64,000 bases of DNA from CAWCTB01 sp963798275 (GTDB taxonomy: Bacteria; Acidobacteriota; Terriglobia; Terriglobales; Acidobacteriaceae): contig CAWCTB010000032.1 of assembly GCA_963798275.1 (NCBI GenBank), positions 1 through 64,000 on the forward strand, read 5' to 3'. The notes under the pieces are model-generated. The model saw only the letters and a program-made list of their open reading frames with translations, had not been told where the DNA came from and searched no databases. Below, piece after piece: positions 19,169 to 28,586 of the stretch. A program made the position numbers and the translations under genes. Within the stretch, counting starts at the first letter, position 1, and each line of letters opens with the position of its first letter.

Positions 19169-21547
19169 TCAGCGATACTTCTGCGCCTGGGCGCGCTCGG
19201 ATGGCGTCATGCGGGTCCAGAGTTCATCGCGATACTGCCGCGCCCGTTGACTGTTGGGGTTGGCCTGCAGCGACGAAGTCATCCACTCATAGGCCTTCAC
19301 CCGATCGCGCGGAACACAGTTTCCGGCGGCGTAGAGTGAGCCCAAACGACTGCGCGCGGGCGCGTTCTCCGTCGCCGCGGCCGACTTCAAAAGCACCAGG
19401 GCCTGTTCACAATTGCGGGGTATGCCATCACCCTTGATGTACAAGTTGGCCAAACGAACGGGGGCTTCGGGATTGCCCTTGGCCACCGCCTTCCAAAGCC
19501 ACGCAGAGGCGGCGGCAGCGTCGCTGGCCTGGTCAGCCTTCTGCATTTCGTCCTCGCCGGGAGCCTGCTTCGCGGGACGTGCCTCGTCTTTGGTAACGGT
19601 GGCCGCGGTGGTGGTGGTGTTTTGCGCAGAAGTTGTTCTGGGGGGCGCAGCCGGCTCGGAAGGACTATCGGTGGCGGATGGGTTCGTACCGATGCCAGGC
19701 GACGGAGACGCATTCGCGCTGTTCGGCGCCTGCCCGTTGGGCGGCGGCTGGGTTGTTGCGTTCGCGGGAGGCAGCGTGCCGTTAGCGGCAGTAGTCTGGC
19801 CGGTCGTGGAGTTCGGGGCATCGGCGGCAGCCGGGTTCGCGGCGGAATTATCTTCCGGGCTGGCAGGAGTTGCCGCCGAAGTTGGCTGCGGTGGCTTAGA
19901 CTGCGGAACCATCTGCATTTCGGGCTTGGGGCTGGCGTCAGAACTGGCGTGGCTTGCGGGGCGAGAGATGGTCGCGGCGGCCCAGTCCTTCACCCGCTCA
20001 ACCTGCATTTTCATTACGGCAAGCGGTTCGGAGTCCGGCTGGCTGTTCACAACACGCCATTCGAGGTAGCCAAGCCCTGCGAAAAGTATGAGGACCAGCG
20101 CCGCGACCCAGGCACTCCAATGGCTGCGCGAGGGTTCCGCTTCGTCGGCTAGCATGGTGCCGGTTGGCGCCGGAGGATGGTTCAATCCGAGGAAGGAGGG
20201 GACAACGATGGTTGAGGTGCCGCTGGTGCCAAGCTCGGCGCTGCGATGCCCGGTTGATTCTTCTCCGAAATCGAGGAAACGGGAGCGGTCAACGGTGGCG
20301 TCCGGCACTGGGGCGTCGGGAATAGGATTCTGCAGCACAGGATCGACATGCGGCTCGACGACCGGCTCTTCGGCCAGGCTCACTGGCTCGTCCGCGTGGA
20401 ACCTGGCCTTCGCGTCCAGCACCGGCACTTCGCCAGTCATGGTGAGTTCGTCGTCAGCACTGGGCGGCGTATAGCGAAAGCGCGCGACGAATTCCTCCAA
20501 TGACTCCTCACCGTCATCAACCAAGATTCCGGCTGCTTCATCGGTCTCAACCAGGTCGGGCGGAGGAGCGTCGAGCACGGCGCTCATCTGGGGAATACGA
20601 TCGTCGTCGGGAAGAGTGTCCGAACCGGCATAGCGGGCTTCGGGCGGAATAGCCGGGCGCTGGACGGTGCGCAATTCGGTGGGGCGCTCCTCCAGGGTAC
20701 GAAGCTCGCGAGGCACGTCAGCGGGATGAGTCTCAGTTTGTGTGGATTTGGCAGGGCGAGCCTCCACGAGCCGCGATTCCGGCACGTGCACTTCGCGAGG
20801 GGGAGGCTCCGTCACCGGAGGCGGGAGTGGTGTTGCGTCAAACGGCATTGCGAGGGGCGCGCTCATCGCTGCCTCGGTCGGCTCGGGCTCGACGGGCGGC
20901 AGGGCGGCGGAGGCGCTGAGGCTGGCCTCGCTGGCGATCACGGGCCGCTCCGCGGGAACGGGAACGGCCTCGACGGGCAGCGGTGCGCTGGCTTGAGCAT
21001 GGACGACTGGCGGCGCCGGGGGCGGCGGCGGCTCGACCCAAACGTCCTGCCCTTCCGCTGGCAGGGGAGCGGGAAGATCAACTCGCGGCTCCCCGCTCTC
21101 AAACGATGGTGTCGCAAGCCCCTCCTGTTGCCGATCGGCAGCGTCGGCGTTGGTCACTTCGGCAACGTGAGTTACTGGAAGGCGAACCGGTTCCGGCTCA
21201 ATCTTCGTCTTCTCTTCCTCTTCCTCTGTTGTGATGAGCGCCATTTCGGTGGCCACAAGGTCTCGTGCGTCGTCAGGCGGCGGAGCCTGCGGAACGCTCA
21301 CCGGCTCCGGCTCAATCTTTTTCTCGGGTGAGATAGTCTTCGCAGCGATCGCAATGGTCTGTGGCAGGACGGTAACCAGCGGTGTGGGGGTTACTTCGAT
21401 GGGCACCCGGGTGAAACTGAGAGTGCTCTGCGCGCCGGGCGTGGTAAGAGGACGATGCGGCAGGGGTGTGCCACACATTCCGCAGAAACGGTTCGTGGAC
21501 GGGTTTTCCGATCCGCAACTGGGACAGACCACTTCGCGTCCTGCCAT
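19169..21547 (-). CDS. Zinc-ribbon, single-TM protein with C-terminal Sel1-like repeats
   Basis: 792 residues. An N-terminal zinc ribbon CPSCGSENPSTNRFCGMCG (residues 8-26, two CxxC pairs) is followed by about 450 residues of low-complexity Pro/Glu/Val-rich sequence. A single TM helix (SAWVAALVLILFAGLGYLEW) then leads to an Ala/Thr/Pro-rich spacer. The last 110 residues contain two Sel1/TPR-like repeats (VRLANLYIKGDGIPRNCEQA, then SRLGSLYAAGNCVPRDRVKA). This places the ribbon in the cytoplasm and the repeats outside the membrane if the TM is inserted N-in. It is probably a scaffold; no enzymatic domain is seen. It is divergent from the HTH gene. Confidence 0.8.
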   Translation of the reverse strand: MAGREVVCPSCGSENPSTNRFCGMCGTPLPHRPLTTPGAQSTLSFTRVPIEVTPTPLVTVLPQTIAIAAKTISPEKKIEPEPVSVPQAPPPDDARDLVATEMALITTEEEEEKTKIEPEPVRLPVTHVAEVTNADAADRQQEGLATPSFESGEPRVDLPAPLPAEGQDVWVEPPPPPAPPVVHAQASAPLPVEAVPVPAERPVIASEASLSASAALPPVEPEPTEAAMSAPLAMPFDATPLPPPVTEPPPREVHVPESRLVEARPAKSTQTETHPADVPRELRTLEERPTELRTVQRPAIPPEARYAGSDTLPDDDRIPQMSAVLDAPPPDLVETDEAAGILVDDGEESLEEFVARFRYTPPSADDELTMTGEVPVLDAKARFHADEPVSLAEEPVVEPHVDPVLQNPIPDAPVPDATVDRSRFLDFGEESTGHRSAELGTSGTSTIVVPSFLGLNHPPAPTGTMLADEAEPSRSHWSAWVAALVLILFAGLGYLEWRVVNSQPDSEPLAVMKMQVERVKDWAAATISRPASHASSDASPKPEMQMVPQSKPPQPTSAATPASPEDNSAANPAAADAPNSTTGQTTAANGTLPPANATTQPPPNGQAPNSANASPSPGIGTNPSATDSPSEPAAPPRTTSAQNTTTTAATVTKDEARPAKQAPGEDEMQKADQASDAAAASAWLWKAVAKGNPEAPVRLANLYIKGDGIPRNCEQALVLLKSAAATENAPARSRLGSLYAAGNCVPRDRVKAYEWMTSSLQANPNSQRARQYRDELWTRMTPSERAQAQKYR

Positions 21548-21989
21548 GACTCACGATGGTAAATGATTCAGCCCCCGGAGCGTCAGATGAGAGCAAGAGG
21601 GGGGCGGTTGGCATTGGAGCCGTCGGTGCAAATAGCCGTTTTCGGGGAGGGTTCCCGGCTTGCTAATGCTTTTCGCCCTACTCCGGTACCGTTCCGGTCA
21701 ACAGCAGTCCTATGGTGAAGCTGACCTCGCAAGCCCTACAATTGCTTGCGCTTCGAAGCGGAAAACAGCTCTGCCGGCAGGGACACTCCCGGTGGCGGGG
21801 AGTTTCCGGCATGGTGACGAGGCGAATTTCCGGCGAAAGCCAGTGCAGGCAAAAGTGACTCAAGAAACCTCCAGCCACACCCGAGGGACGGCAAAGCGAA
21901 AACCGAAGTCACGGATTGCGGCACCGGACCGCACACCGAAGAAAGTCCGATCCGAAACCAGATCAGGAGTCGCGCAAGGAGGGGCCACT
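21548..21989. other. Divergent intergenic region upstream of the HTH gene
   Basis: A 442-base stretch between divergent genes. The HTH frame stays open upstream to 21660, giving a Lys/Arg-rich possible extension (for example from GTG 21843), but the strong AAGGAGGGGCC before ATG 21990 argues for the short protein. No other gene, hairpin or promoter could be supported. Confidence 0.4.
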
Positions 21990-22229
21990 ATGGCCGATGC
22001 ACGTGAAGTGATGAATATCCGTCAGGCATCGCAGTACCTGGGCGTGTCGCCTGACACGCTATACAAGTACGTCTCCGAGGAATTGATTCCGGCCTTCAAG
22101 CTGGGTAACCGCTGGAAGTTCAAGAAGAGCCTGCTCGACAGTTGGATGGAGAGCAAGAGCTTGACCAGCGAAATGCCGCGTGCGCGCAGAATGACCAAGC
22201 CTGCCCCCTCGATGGCCAGCGGGGATTAA
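21990..22229 (+). CDS. Excisionase/MerR-type helix-turn-helix DNA-binding protein
   Basis: 79 residues, an HTH_17-type winged helix: MNIRQASQYLGVSPDTLYKY (residues 8-27), then LIPAFKLGNRWKFKKSLLDS (wing and second helix). The family includes phage and transposon excisionases and small chromosomal regulators. The start is fixed by AAGGAGGGG five to seven bases before ATG 21990. The basic C-terminal tail (RARRMTKPAP) may add DNA contact. No integrase, att site or phage gene is near, so a chromosomal regulator is the better guess. Confidence 0.85.
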   Translation: MADAREVMNIRQASQYLGVSPDTLYKYVSEELIPAFKLGNRWKFKKSLLDSWMESKSLTSEMPRARRMTKPAPSMASGD

Positions 22230-22269
22230 GCGGCCGCGGTTGCTATCTCCACTTCCACCTTCCCGCATT

Positions 22270-22959
22270 TCACTCCCTGATTCTCTTCGCGCACCCCGGC
22301 GCAGCCCCGGAAACGACATCGTTCTGCTGCTGGTCGATACGGTAGTACCAGTCGAGCAGCGGTTTCATCGCGGGAGTGTTGTAGGAGGCCGGAAAGGGGT
22401 CGGTACCGGATTGCGGGCCGCGGCTGGCATCGTCGAAAAAGAGTCTCTGTACACCGTCGTCGCGGTGAATGTTGATGGTCAGCACGTCGAGACCGGCAAA
22501 CCCTGAGGTCAGCTTGTTCTGCTGAGGAGAAATAGCAGGCAAGGTAAGTGACTTCAGGGCGGGATCGTCGAGCAGCTTTTCAAATTCCTGGAGATCCGAC
22601 TGGCTCAGCTTGCCGGCATGGACTTTGGCCGTGATCCGGGAACGCGAAGGCGAGGAGGTGTCCACTTCCAGCCGGTAGGCGCCGTCGCGCGTGACCTCGA
22701 AGCAGGCATATTGCATGGCGGGACCGAGCGTCCAGACGCGGCGCATGAAGAGTAAGTTCAGAGTCTGAGGAACTGTGACCGGGGCGGCCGGGGGAGGGCT
22801 CGCTGGATTGGTTTGGGTCACGGTCACGGGCGCGCTTTCGCCCGATTTCGGGGCTGCAGAGGCGGTCGCGGGCGGCGAGGAGCCCGGGGGCGAGGCTGGC
22901 TGGGACTGGGCAGCGGCGATCGTACTGAGTGCGAGCACTACGGTGGCGATAGCGCGCAT
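22270..22959 (-). CDS. Exported protein of unknown function
   Basis: 229 residues. A signal peptide (MRAIATVVLALSTIAAAQS) leads to a Pro/Ser/Ala-rich linker up to about residue 65, and then a globular domain with YACFEVTRDGAYRLEVDTSS and ITINIHRDDG-like strands. The C-terminal WYYRIDQQQNDVVS precedes a short Cys-containing tail. The domain looks like the small beta-sandwich lipoprotein domains common in this phylum. I cannot name the family. Confidence 0.65.
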   Translation of the reverse strand: MRAIATVVLALSTIAAAQSQPASPPGSSPPATASAAPKSGESAPVTVTQTNPASPPPAAPVTVPQTLNLLFMRRVWTLGPAMQYACFEVTRDGAYRLEVDTSSPSRSRITAKVHAGKLSQSDLQEFEKLLDDPALKSLTLPAISPQQNKLTSGFAGLDVLTINIHRDDGVQRLFFDDASRGPQSGTDPFPASYNTPAMKPLLDWYYRIDQQQNDVVSGAAPGCAKRIRE

Positions 22960-23097
22960 AGCCGGATGATGTCATGGATTGCAGGCGCTCTCAATCGGAA
23001 ATTCAAAGCGGGATGGCTCGAGTTCTAATTCGGAATGCGATCTGTCGCACACGACTACTATCGTTGAACAGGGTTATGACTCTTGGCGGGTAAAGTC

Positions 23098-23541
23098 ATG
23101 CGGACAGCACGATCTCTCCGGATTCTGCTCCTGGCATCGCTGGTTTTGGCCAGCCTGGTCTCAGCCGGCGCGACGGTTCGCTTCGGCGGACCGGTGATTG
23201 GTGTGGGTGTCGGTTATTGGTCTGGACCCTACTGGGGAGGCTGCGGGTACTGCGGCGTGCCGGTTTGGGGAGGCTGGTACGGATATCCCTATTGGGGCCC
23301 TTTCTACAGCCCTGGGTACTTCGGGGCGGCGCCGGATAAAGGTGAAGTCAAGCTCCAGACCTCCTATAAAAACGCAGAAGTTTATGTCGATGACGCTTAT
23401 GCCGGAACGGCCGACAAGCTGAAGAGCTTCTGGCTGGCTCCGGGCGTGTACCGGGTTGAGGTGCGCCCGAGTGGAACCACTCCGATCAGCAAGCGCATCT
23501 ACGTCCTCACTGGAAAGACTCTGAAACTTAAGTTCGACTAG
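23098..23541 (+). CDS. Exported Gly/Tyr-rich protein with PEGA-like domain
   Basis: About 147 residues. Signal peptide (LRILLLASLVLASLVSAGA), a Gly/Trp/Tyr/Pro-rich stretch at about residues 35-80, then a C-terminal PEGA-like beta domain: GEVKLQTSYKNAEVYVDDAY, followed by LAPGVYRVEVRPSG. PEGA-type domains are usually surface or envelope modules. ATG 23098 fits the signal peptide better than the upstream TTG at 23083. It is followed after about 9 bases by another exported protein in the same direction. Confidence 0.7.
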   Translation: MRTARSLRILLLASLVLASLVSAGATVRFGGPVIGVGVGYWSGPYWGGCGYCGVPVWGGWYGYPYWGPFYSPGYFGAAPDKGEVKLQTSYKNAEVYVDDAYAGTADKLKSFWLAPGVYRVEVRPSGTTPISKRIYVLTGKTLKLKFD

Positions 23542-23550
23542 GTGTGGGCC

Positions 23551-24330
23551 ATGAAGATTTTGCGACTTGTCTTACTCGAAATACTGGTGCTGGGTATGGC
23601 CAGCTTCGCTGCCGACCAGCCCGAACTGAAGCCGCTGTCTTCCGCCAAGGAATATCCGTCGTCAAAATACCAAGCCAACTACTCCCTGGGGGCCAAGAAG
23701 CTCTCGAAGGAGATGGTGCACAAGACGTTCGCTACCGACTTGCGTGACTCCTATGTCGTGGTGGAGGTCGCGGTCTATCCGGAAAATGGTAAGAGCCTGG
23801 ATGTGAACCGCTCCGATTTCACGCTGCGGGTGAAAGGTACACAGGACGTACTGCGCGCCGCCGGGCCGGCCGAAGTCGCAGCGTATGCGCAGAAACGTCC
23901 GGCGAAGAACCGCGACGTGGCGGTGATTCCGACGGCCGGGGTGGTATACGAAAACTATCCCGACGCCTACGGCAACCGTCACAGCGGTGTGGCTACCGAA
24001 GCCGGAGTGGGGGTGGCCGTGGGCAGCGCCTATCCCACTGCGAGCACGGACAAAGACCGCCAGGTGATGGAGACCGAACTGCGCGACAAAGGTCTGCCGG
24101 AAGGCAAGATCGACAAGCCGGTGGCTGGGTATCTCTACTTCCCGGTCGATAACAAGAGCAAGGGCGAGATACCAACTGGAATACACGACGGCCGAGAGCA
24201 TTTCGGTCCTGGCGCTGCGAGAAAACCTCCTAGGGGCGCAGCCGCAAGTCAATTTCCCGCAGCCAGCCAAAGAATTTCACGCAAACTGCCGATGGAAGCA
24301 GCGAAGCCGCAGGGCTCGCGTTCAGGAGGT
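23551..24330 (+). CDS. Exported protein of unknown function, probable frameshift near its 3' end
   Basis: A signal peptide (MKILRLVLLEILVLGMASFA) precedes a domain with DSYVVVEVAVYPENGKSLDV and a Gly/Tyr/Val-rich middle. The reading frame runs without stop into the next gene. The homologous-looking strand YQLEYTTAESISVLAL appears one frame over after about 24170, so an indel near 24170 has probably removed the true stop. The 3' boundary given is therefore approximate. A GTG at 23542 is an alternative start. The next gene encodes a protein with a similar KPEDMELVD-type strand, so the two may be distant paralogues. Confidence 0.5.
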
Positions 24331-24333
24331 AGT

Positions 24334-25147
24334 ATGCGCACATTCCTCTGTGCAATGGTGTTGGTTGCCAGCCTGTCAGCCCAACAAGGCACTCCGGTGC
24401 TCACGCCTGCAGCCCAAGCGGAGGCAAGCGCCTGGGAACCGGGATCGAACTCGTTCTTCGTCAATGGAATTGCTTATCGCTTTGTGGCCCGGCCGACCTA
24501 CGCGGTGGTGGCGGCGGCGACGGCGAATGTGGCGGGCAAATATCTCGGACTGAAGGTGCACATCTACAACCGCAGCCGGCAAACGGTTACGGTGAAGCCG
24601 GAGGACATGGAACTGGTCGATGCCATCGGCAATCGCAGGCTGGCGCCGGTTCCGGCACAGGAAATAGCGGAGCGCAAGCGCGGCCAGCCGGCATGGTTGC
24701 GAGTCACCGGGAACGCGATCAGCGGGCGCCCCTGCGCCGCCGGTAGACGGGCTCAACCCGCAGTGGAGCGACCTGGTGCGGGCGCTGCAGCCGCAGGTGA
24801 ACGCGAGCGCCGACCCCGAGGAGAAAGATAACCGGGTGTTCGCCCGGCAGAACCTGCAAAGCGATGGGCCGGACTGCGACACGACGTGCCAGTTGCGCAA
24901 TCGGGAAGTGAACTCGATGCTCTCGACCGGATGGCAGCCGCAGAACCTGGCCGATTCCATCGAGCACACGGCCTTCCTGGCAAACACCATTCCGCCGCGC
25001 TGCGACGTGGAAGGCGTGTTGTACTTTCCCATGCCGAAGCTGGCCAGTACCGATCCGGCTCATCGCAGGCAGAGCAAGAGCTACGCCGTGACCTTGACGG
25101 TGACGATCAGCGGCGAACGCCTTCAACTGGATTTTCCGGTGGAGTGA
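24334..25147 (+). CDS. Exported protein of unknown function, one frameshift
   Basis: ATG 24334 with a clear ribosome binding site (CAGGAGGTAGT) opens a signal peptide (MRTFLCAMVLVASLSAQQG). The domain KYLGLKVHIYNRSRQTVTVK continues into KPEDMELVDAIGNRRLAPVP. The frame breaks near 24720, after LRVTGNAISG. The remainder is read from about 24725 in another frame: FARQNLQSDGPDCDTTCQLR, then HTAFLANTIPPRCDVEGVLY, ending QLDFPVE. Restored length is about 270 residues. The Cys-rich centre suggests disulfides. Function unknown. Confidence 0.6.
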
Positions 25148-25170
25148 GCGCCTAGTGTAAAAGGACTATT

Positions 25171-25182
25171 CCCCGGCCGGGG
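25171..25182. terminator. GC-rich palindrome before the deiodinase-like gene
   Basis: Perfect palindrome CCCCGGCCGGGG 24-35 bases after the preceding stop and 13 bases before the next possible start. It could be a weak terminator or attenuator. There is no T run. Confidence 0.4.
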
Positions 25183-25194
25183 CGGCGCGATGAT

Positions 25195-25926
25195 ATGATC
25201 GCGCCACTCTGCATGAAGAAGCCGTCGAAGCGTTTGCTGACAACCTTACTGTTGGTTCTGCTGATTGGATATGCCGGTGGCCTCACGTACATCGGCTGGG
25301 CGATGCGGCAGCCGCCGGAAACCTTTGGCCGGGTGATGAAGCACGTGCCCTGGCCGGCTTTTCTGGTAATGCCTTTCGAAACCATGTGGACGCACGCCCG
25401 TGCGGGTACGCTGCATCCCGGCGAACCGGCTCCCGACTTCGTGTTGCCGACGGTCGATCACGCGCAGCAGGTGCAGTTGTCGTCGCTCGAGGGGAAACAG
25501 CCGGTGGTGCTGGTCTTCGGCAGCTACACGTGACCACCCTTCCGGCGGGAGGTTCCCGCCCTCAATAAACTGTACGAGCAGTATGGGAAAGATGTCGCCT
25601 TTTATGCGGTGTACATCCTGGAAGCTCATCCCAGCGACGTGTGGCAGATGCAAAGCAACATCAGGGACAAGGTGGTCTTTGCCAGTCCGAAAGACGAAGG
25701 GGAGCGGGCGGAAGTAGCCGGCGCCTGCGTACGCAAGCTGGGCATCAAGTTCCCGGCGCTGGTGGACGGATTCGACAACCACACCGAGGTTGCCTACACC
25801 GGCTGGCCGGACCGAATCTACCTGATCGACCGGAACGGGAAGGTCGCCTACAAGAGCAAGCCGGGGCCGTTCGGATTCAAGCCGGGTGACTTGGAAGCCG
25901 CGCTCAAGAAGCTGCCGCAGGGCTAA
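25195..25926 (+). CDS. Deiodinase-like membrane-anchored selenoprotein (Sec at the TGA 25531-25533)
   Basis: 243 residues if the in-frame TGA at 25531 is read as selenocysteine (residue 113). An N-terminal TM anchor (LLTTLLLVLLIGYAGGLTYI) precedes a thioredoxin-fold domain from about residue 75. The active-site string is VFGSYT-U-PPFRREVPALN, where iodothyronine deiodinases have GSxT-U-PPF or PSF. Two more deiodinase landmarks are present: YILEAHPSDVW (residues 140-150; family YIxEAHxSDGW) and YKSKPGPFGF near the C-terminus (family KPGP). Before and after the TGA the frame is open, and no base is needed to join the halves. A bacterial-type SECIS candidate follows the TGA. Starts ATG 25195 or ATG 25213. 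It probably acts as a membrane-bound thiol/selenol redox enzyme facing the periplasm; thyroid hormone is not implied. Confidence 0.88.
25534..25560 (+). promoter_or_regulatory. Candidate bacterial SECIS hairpin of the deiodinase-like gene
   Basis: Six perfect base pairs GGCGGG / CCCGCC (25544-25549 with 25555-25560) enclose the loop AGGUU. The loop starts 16 bases after the UGA, inside the 16-37 base window used for bacterial SECIS elements, and carries G in its first two positions. The AGGU core resembles the apical loop of the E. coli fdhF element, which SelB binds. It lies inside the coding sequence, as bacterial SECIS do. Confidence 0.75.
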
Positions 25927-26032
25927 TATAGCCGCTGCGGTGACGACGTTCGCCGTAATGCCGGTCTTTCGAGTATGGCGCGAAATTGCAGGCCGCCAGA
26001 CTAGCTGCCAGCCGCTCATTTGCTTCTTCCCT

Positions 26033-28174
26033 TCACCCGACCTCGACCAATCCGTAGCGCCGGTTCCAATGGCTCCGCAAATGCTGCACCGCGCGCGCGA
26101 CTTCTTCCTTCGTGATCTGCTGCCCATCGCTCTCCAGCACGTTCCTGGCTTCGTTGCGCGCCAACTCCAGAATGTCGCGGTCGCGCAGCAGGTTCGCCAC
26201 CCGGAAGTCCGGCATGCCCGCCTGCCTGGTCCCGAAGAACTCTCCCGGCCCGCGCTGCTGCAAATCGAGTTCTGCAATTTCGAAACCGTTTTGGGTACGC
26301 ACCATCGCCTCCAGGCGCTCCTCGGCCTCCGGGGAAACTTTCCCGCCGGTCATCAGCACGCAATACGATTTCGCGCTGCCGCGCCCAATGCGCCCTCGTA
26401 ACTGGTGCAGTTGCGACAACCCAAAGCGCTCCGCGTGCTCAATCACCATCACGCTCGCATTCGCCACATCCACCCCGACTTCGATTACCGTGGTCGAAAC
26501 CAGCACGTCGATCTCGCCCCGCTGGAAGGCCGCCATAGTCGCGTCTTTCTCGTCGGCGCTCATGCGCCCGTGCAGCAAGCCGACTCGCAAGCCCGCAAGC
26601 TCTTTCTTGCGTAACTGTTCAAACATCTTGATGGCTGCTTTCAGCTCGCCGCCCAGGGCGCCTTCCTCGATCACCGGATACACCACGTACACTTGCCGCC
26701 CCATCGCAACCTGCTTGCGCACGAACTCCCACACCTTCTCCGCCTGGTCGTCCCCTACACGGCGGGTCTGGACCGGGGTGCGCCCCGGCGGCAGCTCATC
26801 CAGCACGCTGGTGTCCAGATCGCCATACAACGTCAACGCCAGGGTGCGCGGAATCGGTGTCGCCGTCATGACGAGCACGTCCGGCTCGGCCGCGTCTGTC
26901 TTTTTCATCAGCCGGAAGCGCTGCATCACCCCAAAACGGTGCTGCTCGTCCACGATCACCAGTCCCAGTTTGTCGAACTCCACCGTCTCCTGGATGAGGG
27001 CATGTGTGCCGATCACCAGTTGCGCGTTGCCTTGCGCAATGTGGCGCCGTACCTGCTTCTTGCGTCCCGCCTCCTGCGATCCCGTCAGCAACACGATGCG
27101 GTATCCTGCGGGCTCCAGGATTCTGCGCGCTGAAAGATAATGCTGTGTCGCCAGGATCTCCGTCGGCGCCATCAGCGCCACCTGGTAGCCGTTCTCGATC
27201 GCTATCACCGCCGCTTCCAGCGCCACGATCGTCTTGCCCGACCCGACGTCGCCCTGCAGCAGGCGCCGCATCGGCACTGGCTGTTTCATGTCGTCCACAA
27301 TGTCCTTCAGCACCCGGAACTGCGCCTTGGTGGGACGAAACGGCAGGATGCGCCGCACTGCCGCGCGAATCTGTTCATTGGTTTCGAAAGCGATGCCCGT
27401 TTGCGACCGCATCTTGCGCCGCTTCAGCTCCAGCCCCAGCTCCAGGAAGAACAGCTCTTCGAAGATCAGCCGCAGCAGCGCGGGCGTGCGCGCCTCCTGC
27501 AGCTTCAGGAGGCTCTCGCCGACCTCCGGCCAGTGCGCCTGCCAGAACGCCCGCCGCCGGTCGATCAGCCCCATGCGACCGCGCACCACCGCCGGAATTG
27601 CGTCGGGAACATCCTGGTCGAGGTTCTCCAGCATGCCGTGAATCACCCGCCGGAACCAGCGCGCCGTCAGCCGTCCCTTGCCCGCCGATTCGTAAATCGG
27701 AACGATGCGTCCAACCTCCAGCGACTGCCATTTGCGATCTTCTTCGCCGGCCTCTGGATCATGCAGAATCTCGAACTGCGGCTGCACAATCTGGAAGCGA
27801 TGCCGCTGCCCGCGCTCCGGCACCTCGACCTTGCCGTACAGCGCCAGCGTCATCCCCGCGCGAAACTTGTCCTGCAGGTAAGCCGCGTTGAACCAGATGC
27901 AGTTCAGCGTCTCGCGCCCCTCGCCGACTGTCATCTCGAAGATGGGCATGCGGCGAGTGCGGAACAGCCCGAAGGTCCGCACTTCGGCAATCACGCTGGC
28001 CATTTCCCCGGCGCGCAATTCGCCAATCCTTCGCGGATTCAGCCTGTCTTCATAGCGGAACGGCAGATAGTACAGCAGGTCCTCAACCGTGCAGATGCCC
28101 TTCTCCAGCAGTATCTGGGCGATCTTCGGGCCAATGCCCTTCACATACTGCACGTTGGTCGCGAGGTCGAGCAC
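26033..28174 (-). CDS. recG: ATP-dependent DNA helicase RecG
   Basis: 713 residues, normal length. It remodels stalled replication forks and branched DNA. The N-terminal wedge starts VQYVKGIGPKIAQILLEKGI (helix-hairpin-helix-like), followed by an OB-fold. The motor has Walker A GDVGSGKTIVALEA, DExH motif VIVDEQHRFGV, and motif III TATPIPRTLALTLYG. The C-terminal helicase lobe has STTVIEVGVDVANAS, then QLRGRIGRGSAKSYC (motif VI). Start GTG 28174. It is transcribed away from the Sec deiodinase-like gene on the other strand. Confidence 0.95.
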   Translation of the reverse strand: MLDLATNVQYVKGIGPKIAQILLEKGICTVEDLLYYLPFRYEDRLNPRRIGELRAGEMASVIAEVRTFGLFRTRRMPIFEMTVGEGRETLNCIWFNAAYLQDKFRAGMTLALYGKVEVPERGQRHRFQIVQPQFEILHDPEAGEEDRKWQSLEVGRIVPIYESAGKGRLTARWFRRVIHGMLENLDQDVPDAIPAVVRGRMGLIDRRRAFWQAHWPEVGESLLKLQEARTPALLRLIFEELFFLELGLELKRRKMRSQTGIAFETNEQIRAAVRRILPFRPTKAQFRVLKDIVDDMKQPVPMRRLLQGDVGSGKTIVALEAAVIAIENGYQVALMAPTEILATQHYLSARRILEPAGYRIVLLTGSQEAGRKKQVRRHIAQGNAQLVIGTHALIQETVEFDKLGLVIVDEQHRFGVMQRFRLMKKTDAAEPDVLVMTATPIPRTLALTLYGDLDTSVLDELPPGRTPVQTRRVGDDQAEKVWEFVRKQVAMGRQVYVVYPVIEEGALGGELKAAIKMFEQLRKKELAGLRVGLLHGRMSADEKDATMAAFQRGEIDVLVSTTVIEVGVDVANASVMVIEHAERFGLSQLHQLRGRIGRGSAKSYCVLMTGGKVSPEAEERLEAMVRTQNGFEIAELDLQQRGPGEFFGTRQAGMPDFRVANLLRDRDILELARNEARNVLESDGQQITKEEVARAVQHLRSHWNRRYGLVEVG

Positions 28175-28247
28175 AGAGCGATGGTAAATCAGCCGGCAGG
28201 TTTCAGCCCGTGGCTCTGAGATGTTCCCGCTTGCCGCCAGCCGTAAA

Positions 28248-28586
28248 CTACTTTGAGTCCGCCTCGCCCTGGAACACCTCTTTGGCCAGCCTGATGGCGG
28301 ACATCGCAGGTGGCCACCCGGCGTAGAAGGCCATGTGGGTAATCAGCTCGACCAGTTCGCCCCGGGTGACACCGTTCTCCAGCGCACGGTGCAAGTGGTA
28401 AGGCAACTGCTCGGTTCGATTCATCGCCACCAGCGCACTCACAGTTATGACGCTCCGGTCACGCTTGGAAAGCCCTGGGCGCTCCCAGATGTCGCCGAAC
28501 AGAACTTTCTGGGTCAGCTCGGATAGCTTCGGCGCAAAATCGCTCAGCAAACCCTTGGCGGCTGCGGGCGGCTTGTCATTGGTCAT
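28248..28586 (-). CDS. Carboxymuconolactone decarboxylase/AhpD-fold protein
   Basis: 112 residues: KVLFGDIWERPGLSKRDRSV, then LVAMNRTEQLPYHLHRALEN and GVTRGELVELITHMAFYAGW, which is the carboxymuconolactone decarboxylase family core. Unlike AhpD it has no CxxC, so it is unlikely to be a peroxidase partner. Possible roles are a decarboxylase-like or gamma-lactone enzyme. It is 73 bases upstream of recG on the same strand and could share a transcript. Confidence 0.88.
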   Translation of the reverse strand: MTNDKPPAAAKGLLSDFAPKLSELTQKVLFGDIWERPGLSKRDRSVITVSALVAMNRTEQLPYHLHRALENGVTRGELVELITHMAFYAGWPPAMSAIRLAKEVFQGEADSK

